64,000 nucleotides of DNA from contig JAJDYN010000005.1 of NCBI GenBank assembly GCA_022825135.1, positions 124,001-188,000 of the forward strand, given 5' to 3'. The DNA comes from Gemmatimonadota bacterium (lineage in GTDB: Bacteria > Gemmatimonadota > Gemmatimonadetes > Longimicrobiales > Gaopeijiaceae). Shown in pieces: positions 26,109-35,258 of this stretch. Below the pieces are notes generated by a model. It made no database searches, was not told the DNA's origin, and saw only the letters and a program-made list of their open reading frames with translations. Made by a program: the position numbers and the translations under genes. Position 1 is the stretch's first letter. Each line of letters begins with the position of its first letter.

Positions 26109-27917
26109 TCAGATCCTGGCCTGGACAGTATACAGCTCGTGGTAGCGGCCCCGTCGTGCGACCAGATCCTCGTGCCGGCCGCGCTCCACGATGCGGCCCT
26201 CCTCCAGAACGAGGATGAGGTCCGCGCGCCGGATGGTGGAAAGCCGGTGGGCGATCACGAGGGTGGTGCGCCCGCGCAGGAGCTGAGCCAGCGAAGCCTG
26301 GATGAGCGCTTCGCTCTCCGTGTCCAGACTCGAGGTCGCCTCGTCCAGAAAAAGGAGACGCGGGTTGGCGAGAATGGCGCGGGCGATGGTGACCCGCTGC
26401 CGCTGGCCCCCCGAGAGCTTGACCCCGCGCTCGCCGATGAGGGTGTCGAGCCCCTCCGGGAAGCGGTCGCTGAATTCGGTGACGAACGCCTGCCGGGCGG
26501 CGTGCAGCACTTCATCCGCGCTGGCGCCGGGACGCGCGAACAGCAGGTTCTCGCTGATCGTGCCGTCGAAGAGGAAGTCGTCCTGGAGCACCAGGCCCAA
26601 CTGGCTGCGGTAGCTCGCCAGGCGCACCTCGCTCAGGTCGACATCGTCGACGAGCACGCGGCCTTCATCGGGCGTCAGGAAGGAGGCGGCCAGGCTCGCC
26701 ATGGTCGACTTCCCCGAACCGGAGCTTCCCACGAGCGCCACCACCGTTCCGGGTTCGACATCGAAGCTGATGCCCCGGAGGACGGGCTTGTCCTCCTCGT
26801 AGCGGAAGTGGACGTCCTCGAAGCGCAGCCGGCCCCCTATGGGCGGCATCTCGACGACCCGCTTCGGATCGTCGTCCTCCGTCGGCCAGGAGAGCAGTTC
26901 GGCGGTTCGGTCGAGCCCGGCGAAAGCCTCCGTCATCTGGGTGCCGATATTGGCCATCTGGATCACGGGAGCGATCAGAAAGCCCAGGAGGAAGGTGAAG
27001 GAGAACAACTCGCCAACCGTGAGCTGGCCCTGCACGATCAGCCAGCCGCCGTACCCCATCACGAGCACCCCCGCGAGTCCCATGAAGAACGTGCCCGCGC
27101 TGGTGACCAGGCTCGAGGTGGTGAGCGTCTTCCTGATGTTTCGGAAGATGCGCAGGGCGCCATCGCGGAAGATGGTGCCTTCCGCCTTGACGGCGTGGAA
27201 GCCCTTGATGACGCGAATGCCGCCGAGCGACTCGGTGAGGCGGCCCGTGACTTCCGCGCGGATCTTCCCGCGTTCGCGAAACGCGGGGCGCAGCGTGCGG
27301 AAGGCGTTGGTGGAGATGAAGGCGAATGCGGCGAGCGGCCCGATGGTCAGCAGCGTCATCATCGGAGAGATGCTGAGCAGGTATCCGAAGCCCACGATGG
27401 CCGTGATCACCCCGCCGACGAGCTGCACCAGACCGGTTCCCACCAGGTTCCGCACGCCCCGCACGTCCTCCATGATGCGCGAGACGAGATCGCCCGAGCG
27501 GGTGTTGTCGAAGACGCGCACGGGGAGGCTCAGGACGTGCCGCTGCACCTGCGTGCGCAGATCGGCGATGAGACGCTGCGCCTCTACGCTGAGCATCATG
27601 GTGAGGGAGTACGACGTGGCGGCCTGGACGACGACCGCCAGGGCCACCCCCCCGAGGAGCCGGTAAAGGCCAGGCAGATTGCTGGTCGCGATCACGTCGT
27701 CGATGAGAGGACGGGTGGCGACCGGGAGGACGAGTCCGGCGAGGCGGTTGATCAGGATCAGCACCAGACCGAGCAGCACCAGCCTGCGCCGCGGCCAGAT
27801 GATCTCGTGGAACGCGTGCCTGAGGCTGGCGCCGGAGATCTTCTTCTTCCCGGGGGCACCGCCGCTGACGCTGGCCGCATTGGCTCTGCTGCTGCGGATG
27901 GGATTGCGGGTTGCCAC
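26109..27917 (-). CDS. MsbA/type-1 exporter-like ABC transporter (fused permease and ATPase)
   Basis: About 602 residues. The N-terminal half is a six-helix exporter domain (LVLLGLVLILINRLAGLVLPV, VQLVGGVITAIVGFGYLL). The C-terminal half is a nucleotide-binding domain: Walker A GSSGSGKST with Lys403, signature LSGGQRQR near 500, Walker B LLFLDEATSSLD near 524 and switch IAHRLST. The half-transporter would dimerise to export lipids, peptides or drugs. The frame runs to 28499, so the start is uncertain: GTG 27917 has AGGGGA 8 nt upstream and gives the usual family length. It lies 250 nt upstream of the TonB receptor and divergent from an amidohydrolase. Confidence 0.88.
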   Translation of the reverse strand: MATRNPIRSSRANAASVSGGAPGKKKISGASLRHAFHEIIWPRRRLVLLGLVLILINRLAGLVLPVATRPLIDDVIATSNLPGLYRLLGGVALAVVVQAATSYSLTMMLSVEAQRLIADLRTQVQRHVLSLPVRVFDNTRSGDLVSRIMEDVRGVRNLVGTGLVQLVGGVITAIVGFGYLLSISPMMTLLTIGPLAAFAFISTNAFRTLRPAFRERGKIRAEVTGRLTESLGGIRVIKGFHAVKAEGTIFRDGALRIFRNIRKTLTTSSLVTSAGTFFMGLAGVLVMGYGGWLIVQGQLTVGELFSFTFLLGFLIAPVIQMANIGTQMTEAFAGLDRTAELLSWPTEDDDPKRVVEMPPIGGRLRFEDVHFRYEEDKPVLRGISFDVEPGTVVALVGSSGSGKSTMASLAASFLTPDEGRVLVDDVDLSEVRLASYRSQLGLVLQDDFLFDGTISENLLFARPGASADEVLHAARQAFVTEFSDRFPEGLDTLIGERGVKLSGGQRQRVTIARAILANPRLLFLDEATSSLDTESEALIQASLAQLLRGRTTLVIAHRLSTIRRADLILVLEEGRIVERGRHEDLVARRGRYHELYTVQARI

Positions 27918-28090
27918 CGGTGTCGTCCCCTGACTCGCGCCCCTTCGGGTAACGTTGCATCTTGCCGGGCGAAAGATGGCGGCAAGCGGCAGTGGTTGGA
28001 ACCCGTGGGGGAGACGGATCGAGCCCCGGCGGGCGCGGAATCCCGGATCGCGCGGGCGAGTGGGACGCCTGCGATGAGGAGGAACGAGCG

Positions 28091-29494
28091 ATGAATCCTG
28101 GCCAGCACCTCGAGGGCGGCCCGACGCGACCGGTGCGGCGATCGATGACCACGAATCGCGGCGGCCCGGGCGGGCGGGCGCGAGGATGGTGCATTGGGGC
28201 GCTCGTCTGGCTGTTGGCGGGTTGCGGAGGGGGCGCGCCGGAGGGCAGCCCGGGCGCCGCGGCCGGCGAGCCGGGAAGCGGCGGGACCGGCCCCGGGGCA
28301 TCGGGCGAGGCACCGGCGGAGGGAACGATCGTGCTGCGCGCCGACCGCGTGCTGGACGGCCGCGGCGGATCCATGGGCGGCCGCGAGGTGGTCGTGCGCG
28401 ACGGCCGCATCGAGGCGGTCGCCGAGGCGGGGAGCACGGCCGGCGACGCGGTCTACGACCTGTCGGGGGCGACCCTGCTGCCAGGCCTGATCGACACACA
28501 CGTCCACCTGGGGTGGCACTTCGACCGCGAGACCGGGCGGCTCCACACCGCCGAATCCGCCGACGGCCCCGCGGACCAGGCCCTCTACGCGGCCGAGAAC
28601 GCCTGGAAGATGCTGCATGGCGGCGTCACCACCGTGCAAAGCGTCGGCGGTCCCGAGGATGTCGCGGTCCGCGACGCGATCGCGGGCGGCATGCTCCCGG
28701 GGCCGCGCGTGCTTACCTCGATCCGGCCGATCAACGCGGGGACCGGCGGGCCGGCGGCGATGCGGGCCCACGTGGACGAGATGGCGGCCGCGGGCGCGGA
28801 CGTGATCAAGATCTTCGCCTCGGAGAGCATCCGGGTGGGGGGCGGACCGACGCTCAGCCAGGAGCAGATGGACGCCGCCTGCGGCCGGGCGAGCGAACAC
28901 GGGCTGCGCACGGTGGTGCACGCCCACGGCCCCGAGAGCGCGAGTCGGGCGGCGCTGGCGGGATGCTCGCAGATCGAACACGGGGCGCTGCTGGACCGCG
29001 CCACTCTCGAGCTGCTGGCCGAGCGGGGCCTCTACTACGACCCGCACATCCACGTCATCTTCGACAACTATTTCGCCAACGCGGACCGGTATCTGGGCAT
29101 CGGCAACTACACGGAGGAAGGCTTCGAGCAGATGCGCGCGGCGGTGCCGGTGGCGCTGGCCACCTTCCAGGAAGCGCTGAGCGTCGAGGGTCTCGACATC
29201 GTGTTCGGCACCGACGCCGTGGCGGGGGCGCACGGCAACAACTGGCGGGAGCTCGTCTACCGGGTTGAGGAGGGCGGCCAGGATCCCATGGCGGCGGTCG
29301 TATCGGCGACCAGTCTGGCTGCGGCATCGCTCGGGCTCGGGGGATCGCTGGGCGCCGTGGAAGCCGGCTACGAGGCCGACCTGATCGCGGTGGCGGGCGA
29401 TCCTTCGGCGGACATCGGGGCGCTCGGGCGAGTGGTCTTCGTGATGCGGGCCGGCCGCGTGTTCCGCAACGATCCCGTGGGGGCCGGGCGATGA
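28091..29494 (+). CDS. Amidohydrolase family lipoprotein
   Basis: The 467-residue product starts at ATG 28091 after GGAGGAACGAGCG, though an ATG at 28146 would give a tidier signal peptide. The lipobox is LLAGC with Cys45, followed by a Gly/Ala/Glu linker. All metal ligands are present: His137 and His139 (DTHVH), Lys240 (VIKIFAS), His277/His279 (VVHAHG), His297 (QIEHGA) and Asp375 (FGTDAV). This is the imidazolonepropionase/prolidase-like group, here anchored to a membrane. Its stop overlaps the next gene in ATGA, so it is the first gene of an operon with the VOC, Ldh-type and deacylase genes. Confidence 0.88.
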   Translation: MNPGQHLEGGPTRPVRRSMTTNRGGPGGRARGWCIGALVWLLAGCGGGAPEGSPGAAAGEPGSGGTGPGASGEAPAEGTIVLRADRVLDGRGGSMGGREVVVRDGRIEAVAEAGSTAGDAVYDLSGATLLPGLIDTHVHLGWHFDRETGRLHTAESADGPADQALYAAENAWKMLHGGVTTVQSVGGPEDVAVRDAIAGGMLPGPRVLTSIRPINAGTGGPAAMRAHVDEMAAAGADVIKIFASESIRVGGGPTLSQEQMDAACGRASEHGLRTVVHAHGPESASRAALAGCSQIEHGALLDRATLELLAERGLYYDPHIHVIFDNYFANADRYLGIGNYTEEGFEQMRAAVPVALATFQEALSVEGLDIVFGTDAVAGAHGNNWRELVYRVEEGGQDPMAAVVSATSLAAASLGLGGSLGAVEAGYEADLIAVAGDPSADIGALGRVVFVMRAGRVFRNDPVGAGR

Positions 29495-30378
29495 TTCTCC
29501 GCGTTCAGCACATCGGCATGGTGGTGCGCGACCTCGAAGACGCCTGCGCGCGCTTCGAGCGGGTCCTGGGGCTCAAGGCCCGCGATTTCCGGGATGACCA
29601 GGGCAAGGGCATGCAGCTCGACGCCCGCATCCTCCTCGGCAACGAATGCTGGCTGCACCTGGTGCAGAACTGGAATCCGGAGTCGCGCGTGAACCGGTTT
29701 CTCCGGGAGAAGGGCGAGGGGCTGGAGCACATCTGCCTGGAGACGGATGACATCGAAGCCGATGTCGCCCATCTGCGCGAGATCGGCGTCGGCGTCTGGG
29801 AGGACCGGATCCTCGACGCCAACGACGGCTACGAAGCCTTCGTCTATCCCGACAGGCTGCCCGGCCTCACCATCGAGCTCATCCAGTCGCACGACAGGAG
29901 CTGGTACTATCCGCCGGAGGCCGTGGGCGAGCCCGTGAGCGACGCGATGGAGCTCTTCCGCCTGCAGCACATCGGGCTGTGCGTGCACGACCTGGCCGAC
30001 GCGTGCGCGCGATTCGAGCGCTATTTCGGGCTCGTGGCGCAGGACTACCGCAACGACCAGGGCAAGGGAAAGCAGCTCGACGCCCGCATCCTCTTCCCCA
30101 ACCAGTGCTGGCTGCACCTCGTGCAGAACTGGGATCCCGAGTCGCGCGTGAACCGGTTCCTGCGGTCGCGGGGCGAAGGGATGGACCACATCGCGCTGCA
30201 GACGACCGATATCGACGGCGATGTCGCGGGGCTGCGCGAGCGCGGGATCCCCTTCTTCCAGGACACCGTCTTCGACGCCAACGACGGCTACGAGGCCTTC
30301 GTCTACCCCGATCAGCTTCCGGGAATGACGGCGGAGCTGATCCAGCCCCACGCGCACAGCTGGGGGTTCGGGGAGTAG
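29491..30378 (+). CDS. Tandem-domain VOC (glyoxalase/methylmalonyl-CoA epimerase-like) protein
   Basis: The 295-residue protein consists of two near-copies of one VOC module, about residues 1-145 and 154-295, with an offset of 153 codons. Each copy has RxQHIG with a metal histidine (His7 in the first), a CWLHLVQNW strand, a GLEHI or GMDHI histidine and an IELIQ or AELIQ glutamate. The His/His/Glu set suits a metal-dependent epimerase, lyase or dioxygenase of the VOC superfamily. The gene overlaps the upstream amidohydrolase stop by ATGA. Substrate unknown. The tandem form makes a pseudo-dimer in one chain. Confidence 0.85.
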   Translation: MILRVQHIGMVVRDLEDACARFERVLGLKARDFRDDQGKGMQLDARILLGNECWLHLVQNWNPESRVNRFLREKGEGLEHICLETDDIEADVAHLREIGVGVWEDRILDANDGYEAFVYPDRLPGLTIELIQSHDRSWYYPPEAVGEPVSDAMELFRLQHIGLCVHDLADACARFERYFGLVAQDYRNDQGKGKQLDARILFPNQCWLHLVQNWDPESRVNRFLRSRGEGMDHIALQTTDIDGDVAGLRERGIPFFQDTVFDANDGYEAFVYPDQLPGMTAELIQPHAHSWGFGE

Positions 30379-30444
30379 ATGCACCGATGAGCAATATGCC
30401 CATGAACAAACGTTGCGGCGTCACCGCCTCGGCTGTCCGCGCGC

Positions 30445-31593
30445 GTGAGAAGCAGAACGCGTGAAGAAGTAGAACAGGAGCCGCCCATCACCTACCAACT
30501 GGACGAACGGGTCGCCGTCGAGCGGTTTCGCGAGCCCTCGGTGCGCGGTTTCGCCGAAGACGTGCTGCGGGCGCTGGGCGCGAGCGCGGAGGAAGCCCGC
30601 ATCAACGCCGACGGCGTGGTGACGGCGTCGCTCTGGTGGCATCCCGGACAGCACCAGGGACTGGAGAAGCTGTTCCGGTACGCTCGGCGCATGCGCAACG
30701 GGGGGATCGTGCCCGATGCGCGCATGACGTGGGTGCGGGAGCGGCCGGCCGCTGCGCTCCTGGATGCGAACAGGGGACTGGGATATGTCGCGGCGCGCCG
30801 GGCCATGGACCGGGCCGTGGAGATGGCGCGGCGGGTCGGGGTGGCGATGGTCGGGGTGCGGCACAGCAACCACTTCGGGATCGCCGGCTTCCACGCGAAG
30901 CGAGCCGCGGACGCCGGGCTGATCGGGATTTCGATGACGAACGCGGGCGCCGAGATGGCACCATGGGGCGCGACCCGGCCCATCCTGGGCACGAATCCCT
31001 GGGGCATGGCGGTTCCCCGCGCCGGCGGCCGCGACGCCATCGTCCTGGACATGGCGCTGACCCAGTCCGGCAAGGGGATGATGCGCTGGCTCAGGCGGGC
31101 GGGGCTGCCGATGCCGGACCACTGGGCGCTTACGCCGGCGGGCGCGCGCACGACGGACCCCGACGCGGCGATGAAGGGCCCCCTGCTTCCCATCGGCGAC
31201 TACAAGGGCTACGGCCTCAGCCTCATCACCGACATCCTCACGGGCGTGCTGACGGGGTCGCTGTTCGGGGCGCAGGTATTCCAGGACGACGAGAACTACG
31301 ACGTGGCCCATACCATGATCGCCATCGACATCGAGGCGTTCATGGAGCGAGTGGAGTTCGAGGAGAGGCTCGAGCGGCTGATCGCGGATGTGCTCGGCGC
31401 ACCGCCGATCGATCCGGACAAGCCGGTTCAGCTCCCAGGGCAGGCAGAACAGGAGCGCGCGCGCCATCGACTGAAGTCCGGGGTCCCGATGGACCCGAAG
31501 ACGGTGGTCCGGTTGCGCGCGCTCGCCGAAGATCTGGGGGTGCCGTTTTCGCTGGAGCCCGCGCGGGAGCCGACGCCGCCGCAGGCCGGTTGA
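30445..31593 (+). CDS. Ldh-family (malate/L-lactate/ureidoglycolate dehydrogenase-like) oxidoreductase
   Basis: The family signature is clear: VVTASLWWHPGQHQGLEKL, VRHSNHFGIAG, TNAGAEMAPWGATRPILGTNPWGMAVP and LPIGDYKGYGLSLITDIL. These NAD(P)-dependent enzymes act on 2-hydroxy acids such as malate, sulfolactate or ureidoglycolate. The GTG at 30445 has no ribosome site. AGGAG at 30476-30480 lies exactly 6 nt before an in-frame ATC (30487), where homologues would begin. Either a non-ATG start is used or the true ATG has mutated. A C-terminal extension of about 50 residues (QEQERARHRLKSG) follows the catalytic fold. Confidence 0.85.
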   Translation: MRSRTREEVEQEPPITYQLDERVAVERFREPSVRGFAEDVLRALGASAEEARINADGVVTASLWWHPGQHQGLEKLFRYARRMRNGGIVPDARMTWVRERPAAALLDANRGLGYVAARRAMDRAVEMARRVGVAMVGVRHSNHFGIAGFHAKRAADAGLIGISMTNAGAEMAPWGATRPILGTNPWGMAVPRAGGRDAIVLDMALTQSGKGMMRWLRRAGLPMPDHWALTPAGARTTDPDAAMKGPLLPIGDYKGYGLSLITDILTGVLTGSLFGAQVFQDDENYDVAHTMIAIDIEAFMERVEFEERLERLIADVLGAPPIDPDKPVQLPGQAEQERARHRLKSGVPMDPKTVVRLRALAEDLGVPFSLEPAREPTPPQAG

Positions 31594-31651
31594 GCGCAAA
31601 TCGAGGAGCGCGAGAGGGCGTCGCGATGATGCAAGGGGCGAGGACGCAGGC

Positions 31652-32653
31652 ATGAGCAACGAAACGCTGGTGATCGGGAGCGCGGAAGCGCCTCCCGGGA
31701 AGATGATCCGGGGCGTGATCCCGGTCGGATCAGACGTGGCGGCGGTCGCGCGCGAGATTCCCATCCTGATATGCCGGGGCGCATCCGACGGCCCGATCCT
31801 CTGGATCAACGGCGCCACCCACGGGGACGAGCCCGAGGGGGCGCTCTCGATCTTCAAGCTGTTCGGGACGCTCGACGCAGCCGAGGTGCGCGGGACGGTG
31901 GTCGGAGTTCCGGCGATGAACGTGCCCGCGTTCGAGGCGGGCAAGCGCGGCGATCCCCTGGACACGTTCTCCTACGACATGAACCGCATCTATCCGGGAA
32001 AGGCCGAGGGCTACCCGACCGAGCGGGCGGCGTGGGCGCACTGGCAGGCCATGAAGGACGCCTGCGACCTTCAGATCGCCGTGCATTCGGGAGGAGAGCA
32101 CTCCTACCTCGCGCACATGATTTTCGCCTCCGACAACCCGCCCAGCTTCGAGCTCGCGGCGGCGATGGGGCCGCAATGGGACCTGGTGTTCCGCAGCGGC
32201 GTGGGCGGCGCCAATCCCTCCTCGAAGATCGCCGAGCTGGGCAAGGCCGGGATCACGATCGAGCTGGGGGGCAATTGCCGCACCCTCACCTCCGACTTCC
32301 ATGCCGTGGCCGAGGACCTGGCGGGCAGCTACCGCAACGTGATGTACCACTACGGGATGCTCGAGGGCGAGGCGCGCTGCGCCACCGCGTGGCGCATGGG
32401 GCACCAGCAGGCGCTTCTGGCTCCGGCCTCCGGGATGTGGGTCGGCGAGCCGAACGTGCCTTTCGAGACGTCGATCCCGGCGGGAACGCCGCTGGGACGG
32501 GTCTTCGATCTCTACGGCGATGAGTGCGCTGCAGTCCTGGCCCCGCAGGAGGGCGTGGTGTTCGGCCTGCGCTCGCGTCCCGCGGTGATCGAGGGCGAGT
32601 GGTGCTGCTTCTACGGCATCATCGACGAGGTGCGGGACGACCTGCTGGGGTAG
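31652..32653 (+). CDS. Succinylglutamate desuccinylase/aspartoacylase family zinc deacylase
   Basis: The 333-residue enzyme has the M14-like zinc site: His57 and Glu60 in ATHGDEPEG, His145 in IAVHSGG, and the catalytic glutamate Glu204 in TIELGG. DMNRIYPG supplies the substrate arginine. Family members remove N-acyl groups from amino acids (aspartoacylase, AstE, DoeB). No signal peptide, so it acts in the cytoplasm. It ends the plus-strand operon and its last 35 nt overlap the 3' end of the convergent class V aminotransferase gene. A role in deacylating an imported N-acyl amino acid is inferred. Confidence 0.85.
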   Translation: MSNETLVIGSAEAPPGKMIRGVIPVGSDVAAVAREIPILICRGASDGPILWINGATHGDEPEGALSIFKLFGTLDAAEVRGTVVGVPAMNVPAFEAGKRGDPLDTFSYDMNRIYPGKAEGYPTERAAWAHWQAMKDACDLQIAVHSGGEHSYLAHMIFASDNPPSFELAAAMGPQWDLVFRSGVGGANPSSKIAELGKAGITIELGGNCRTLTSDFHAVAEDLAGSYRNVMYHYGMLEGEARCATAWRMGHQQALLAPASGMWVGEPNVPFETSIPAGTPLGRVFDLYGDECAAVLAPQEGVVFGLRSRPAVIEGEWCCFYGIIDEVRDDLLG

Positions 32654-33767
32654 TACGCAGGGCCTCCACGAACCCATCCACTTCGTCTGCCCTGTTGTAG
32701 AAGTGCGGGCTCGCCCGAACCACGCCCGGACGGCTGTCCACGATGATGCCGCGGCCGGCGAGCTGTTCGACCGCGTCCGCCGGCGCTGGATGGCGCACCG
32801 GGACGATCGCCGAGCGCTCATCCGGGTCGCTCGCGACGCGGGGGGAGAACCCGGCGGCCTCACAACCCTCGATCAACCGCTCGGTCAGCGTGACGTTCCG
32901 GGCCCGGATCGCCTCCACGCCCACCTGGTCGATGATGTCCTGGCCGCCAAGCGCCGTGTGGACCGTGGCGAGCGCCGGGGTCCCCAGCTCGAAGCGGCGG
33001 GCGTCCGCGTGGTATCGGAACTCACCGGGGTTGAAGCGGAACTGGTCCTCGGTGGCGAACCAGCTCGTGATCCTCGGTTCGAGGGACGGAATCAGGTCCT
33101 CGCGCACATACAGGTACGCCAGCCCCGGGCCTCCGCAGAGCCACTTGAGCGGACCGGCGGTGTAGAAGTCCACGCCGGTCGCTGGCAGGTCGACCGGAAC
33201 CTGGCCCGCCCCCTGGTAGCCGTCGATGAGGCAATACGCGCCGGCCCGGTGCGCGATCTCCGCGATCGACGCCAGGTCGAGGATGGCGCCGGTGGTGAAG
33301 AAGACGTGGCTGGTGGCGATGGCCAGGGTGCGCTCGTCGACCGCGTCCTCGAACTGTTGCGGATCGACGGTAACGCCGTCCGGGCTTTCCAGCACGACCA
33401 TCTCCACTCCGGGACGCACCTTCCACTGGTACAGGAGCGTCGGAAAGTCGAGCTCGGTCGTGACGATGCGGCTGCGCTTCGACCAGTCCACGCTCTCGGA
33501 GAAGACCGAGAGGCACGCGGAGGTGGAGGGCATGAGCGCGACCGTCCCCGCGGGGGCCGCGAAGAGGTCCGCGACGCGCCGGCGCAGCTCCGCGAGCATC
33601 CCCCACCAGTGCTCGTACCACGCCGAGGCGCCCATGTCGTGCCAGCGGTCCAGGAAGTCCTGAAGGCGGTCCTCGGCGCGGGTCGAAAGGGCGCCCAGCG
33701 AGCAGGAGTTCAGATAGTTGCGGCGCTGGAGGATCGGGAAGGCGGCGCGGATGTCGTCGAGGTTCAC
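32619..33767 (-). CDS. Class V aminotransferase family PLP enzyme
   Basis: The 382-residue protein starts at GTG 33767, which overlaps the stop of the upstream dihydropyrimidinase gene in GTGA. The frame is open far upstream but only this part has family similarity. The PLP lysine is Lys208 in TAGPLKWLCGGPG; DGYQGAGQVPVDL carries the aspartate that contacts the pyridine ring. The pattern fits the cysteine desulfurase/selenocysteine lyase/kynureninase-like branch. Substrate cannot be set; kynureninase is one possibility but the family spans many reactions. Its 3' end overlaps the convergent deacylase gene by 35 nt. Confidence 0.83.
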   Translation of the reverse strand: MNLDDIRAAFPILQRRNYLNSCSLGALSTRAEDRLQDFLDRWHDMGASAWYEHWWGMLAELRRRVADLFAAPAGTVALMPSTSACLSVFSESVDWSKRSRIVTTELDFPTLLYQWKVRPGVEMVVLESPDGVTVDPQQFEDAVDERTLAIATSHVFFTTGAILDLASIAEIAHRAGAYCLIDGYQGAGQVPVDLPATGVDFYTAGPLKWLCGGPGLAYLYVREDLIPSLEPRITSWFATEDQFRFNPGEFRYHADARRFELGTPALATVHTALGGQDIIDQVGVEAIRARNVTLTERLIEGCEAAGFSPRVASDPDERSAIVPVRHPAPADAVEQLAGRGIIVDSRPGVVRASPHFYNRADEVDGFVEALRTTPAGRPAPRR

Positions 33768-35161
33768 GGCAGTGCGGCAGGATCGATGCGCCGCCGCTCC
33801 GCCAGCCGTCCCCTTCCCCGTTCCGCGACCGGCTCCCCGCGATCGACGATGATCTCGCCCCGCGAGAGGGTCCAGGTCGGAAACCCGCTCACCTGCATCC
33901 CCTGGAAGGGACTGTAGTCGACGGCGGAGTGGAGCCTGGCGGCGTCGATCTCCGTTTCGGCCTCCGGGTCCACGACGATGACGTCGGCGTCGGCTCCCGT
34001 GTCCAGCGTGCCCTTGCGCGGGTACATGCCGAAGATGCGCGCCGGGTTGGTGGAGGCGAGTTGCACGAACCGCTGGGGCGAGAGCAGGCCGGTGGACACG
34101 CCGCCCGCAAACACCAGGGGCAGGCGGGTCTCGATCCCGGGCAGGCCGTTGGGGATGCGGGTGAAGTTGTCGCGCCCGGTGGTCTTCTGGTCGTGATAGC
34201 GGAAGGGGGCGTGGTCGGAGGACACCTGCTGGATCGACCCGGCCGCCAGCGCGTTCCAGAGGGCATCGCGATGTTCGGCGGCCCGCATCGGGGGGCTGCA
34301 CACGAACTTGGCGACCTCGAATCCGCCGCAGGGGTCGTAGACGGTCTCGTCGAGCACCAGGTACTGCGGGCAGGTCTCGGCCACGACCGGCTCGCCGCGC
34401 TCGCGGGCGGCAGCGACGTGACCCGCCGCGCCCGCCGAGGTGACGTGCGCGATGCACAGCGGCGCGTCCACCACCCCGGCCAGCATGATGGCGCGATGGG
34501 TCGCCTCTGCCTCCACCACCGGCGGGCGGCTGGGGGCGTGGAATGCGGGACCGGTCTTTCCGGCGTCCAGGTGCTGGTTGATCAGATATGTGACCGCACA
34601 GTCGTTCTCGCAGTGGACATAGACGAGCCCGCCGTTGGCCCCGGTCGCCTCCAGCAGGCGCAACAGTCCGTCGTCGTTGACGATCTTGTCGCCGTACGTC
34701 ATATAGACCTTGAAGGAGGGAAACCCTCCCGCGATCAATTCCGGCACTTCCTCGAGGACATCGTCTCGGACATCCGTGACTATGGTGTGGAAGCCATAGT
34801 CGATGACGGCGTCGGGCGCGATTTCGCCGAGGCGACGGTCGCGCGCCAGCGCCAGCGTCTCGCCCCGGCGCTGCAGCGAGAAGTCGATGATGGTGGTGAC
34901 GCCCCCGCACGCTCCCGCGACCGTGCCCGTAAAGAAGTCGTCGGCGGTCCTGATCCCCAGGCGATCGATGGGATGGGCCAGGTGGGTGTGGGTGTCGATG
35001 CCCCCGGGCATGACCCAGTGGCCGGTCGCGTCCAGGATCTCGCCATCGGTGGTCAGGTCCCGCCCGACTTCCGCAATCCGCCCGTCGCGGATCAGGACGT
35101 CGGCCGGCTCCATGCGGTCGGCCGTTACCACGGTGCCGCCGGCGATCAGCAGTTCGCTCAC
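33764..35161 (-). CDS. Dihydropyrimidinase/D-hydantoinase family amidohydrolase
   Basis: The 465-residue enzyme opens cyclic ureides such as dihydropyrimidines, hydantoins or allantoin. Binuclear metal site: His58 and His60 (DTHTH), carboxylated Lys151 in SFKVYMTYGDK, His183 in VHCEN, His239 in AHVTS and Asp316 in SSDHAPF. I prefer GTG 35161, 5-6 nt after GGGAG; ATG 35173 and 35200 are alternatives. It is cytoplasmic. It is translationally coupled to the class V aminotransferase, and lies opposite an operon with a deacylase and Ldh oxidoreductase, together suggesting degradation of a cyclic or acylated amine. Allantoinase is not excluded. Confidence 0.88.
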   Translation of the reverse strand: MSELLIAGGTVVTADRMEPADVLIRDGRIAEVGRDLTTDGEILDATGHWVMPGGIDTHTHLAHPIDRLGIRTADDFFTGTVAGACGGVTTIIDFSLQRRGETLALARDRRLGEIAPDAVIDYGFHTIVTDVRDDVLEEVPELIAGGFPSFKVYMTYGDKIVNDDGLLRLLEATGANGGLVYVHCENDCAVTYLINQHLDAGKTGPAFHAPSRPPVVEAEATHRAIMLAGVVDAPLCIAHVTSAGAAGHVAAARERGEPVVAETCPQYLVLDETVYDPCGGFEVAKFVCSPPMRAAEHRDALWNALAAGSIQQVSSDHAPFRYHDQKTTGRDNFTRIPNGLPGIETRLPLVFAGGVSTGLLSPQRFVQLASTNPARIFGMYPRKGTLDTGADADVIVVDPEAETEIDAARLHSAVDYSPFQGMQVSGFPTWTLSRGEIIVDRGEPVAERGRGRLAERRRIDPAALP

Positions 35162-35258
35162 GGGCGCTCCCATGTGCTCATGACCCCCGGACCCGCGCAT
35201 TTCCTGGTGTGCGCGAACCCGGGGGCCGGTGAATGCGTCGGCTATGGCCCGGGTATCG

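Noticed and set aside
33768-34910. Upstream extension of the class V aminotransferase frame
   Set aside because: It overlaps the dihydropyrimidinase coding sequence in another frame; the GTGA coupling at 33764-33767 marks the real start.
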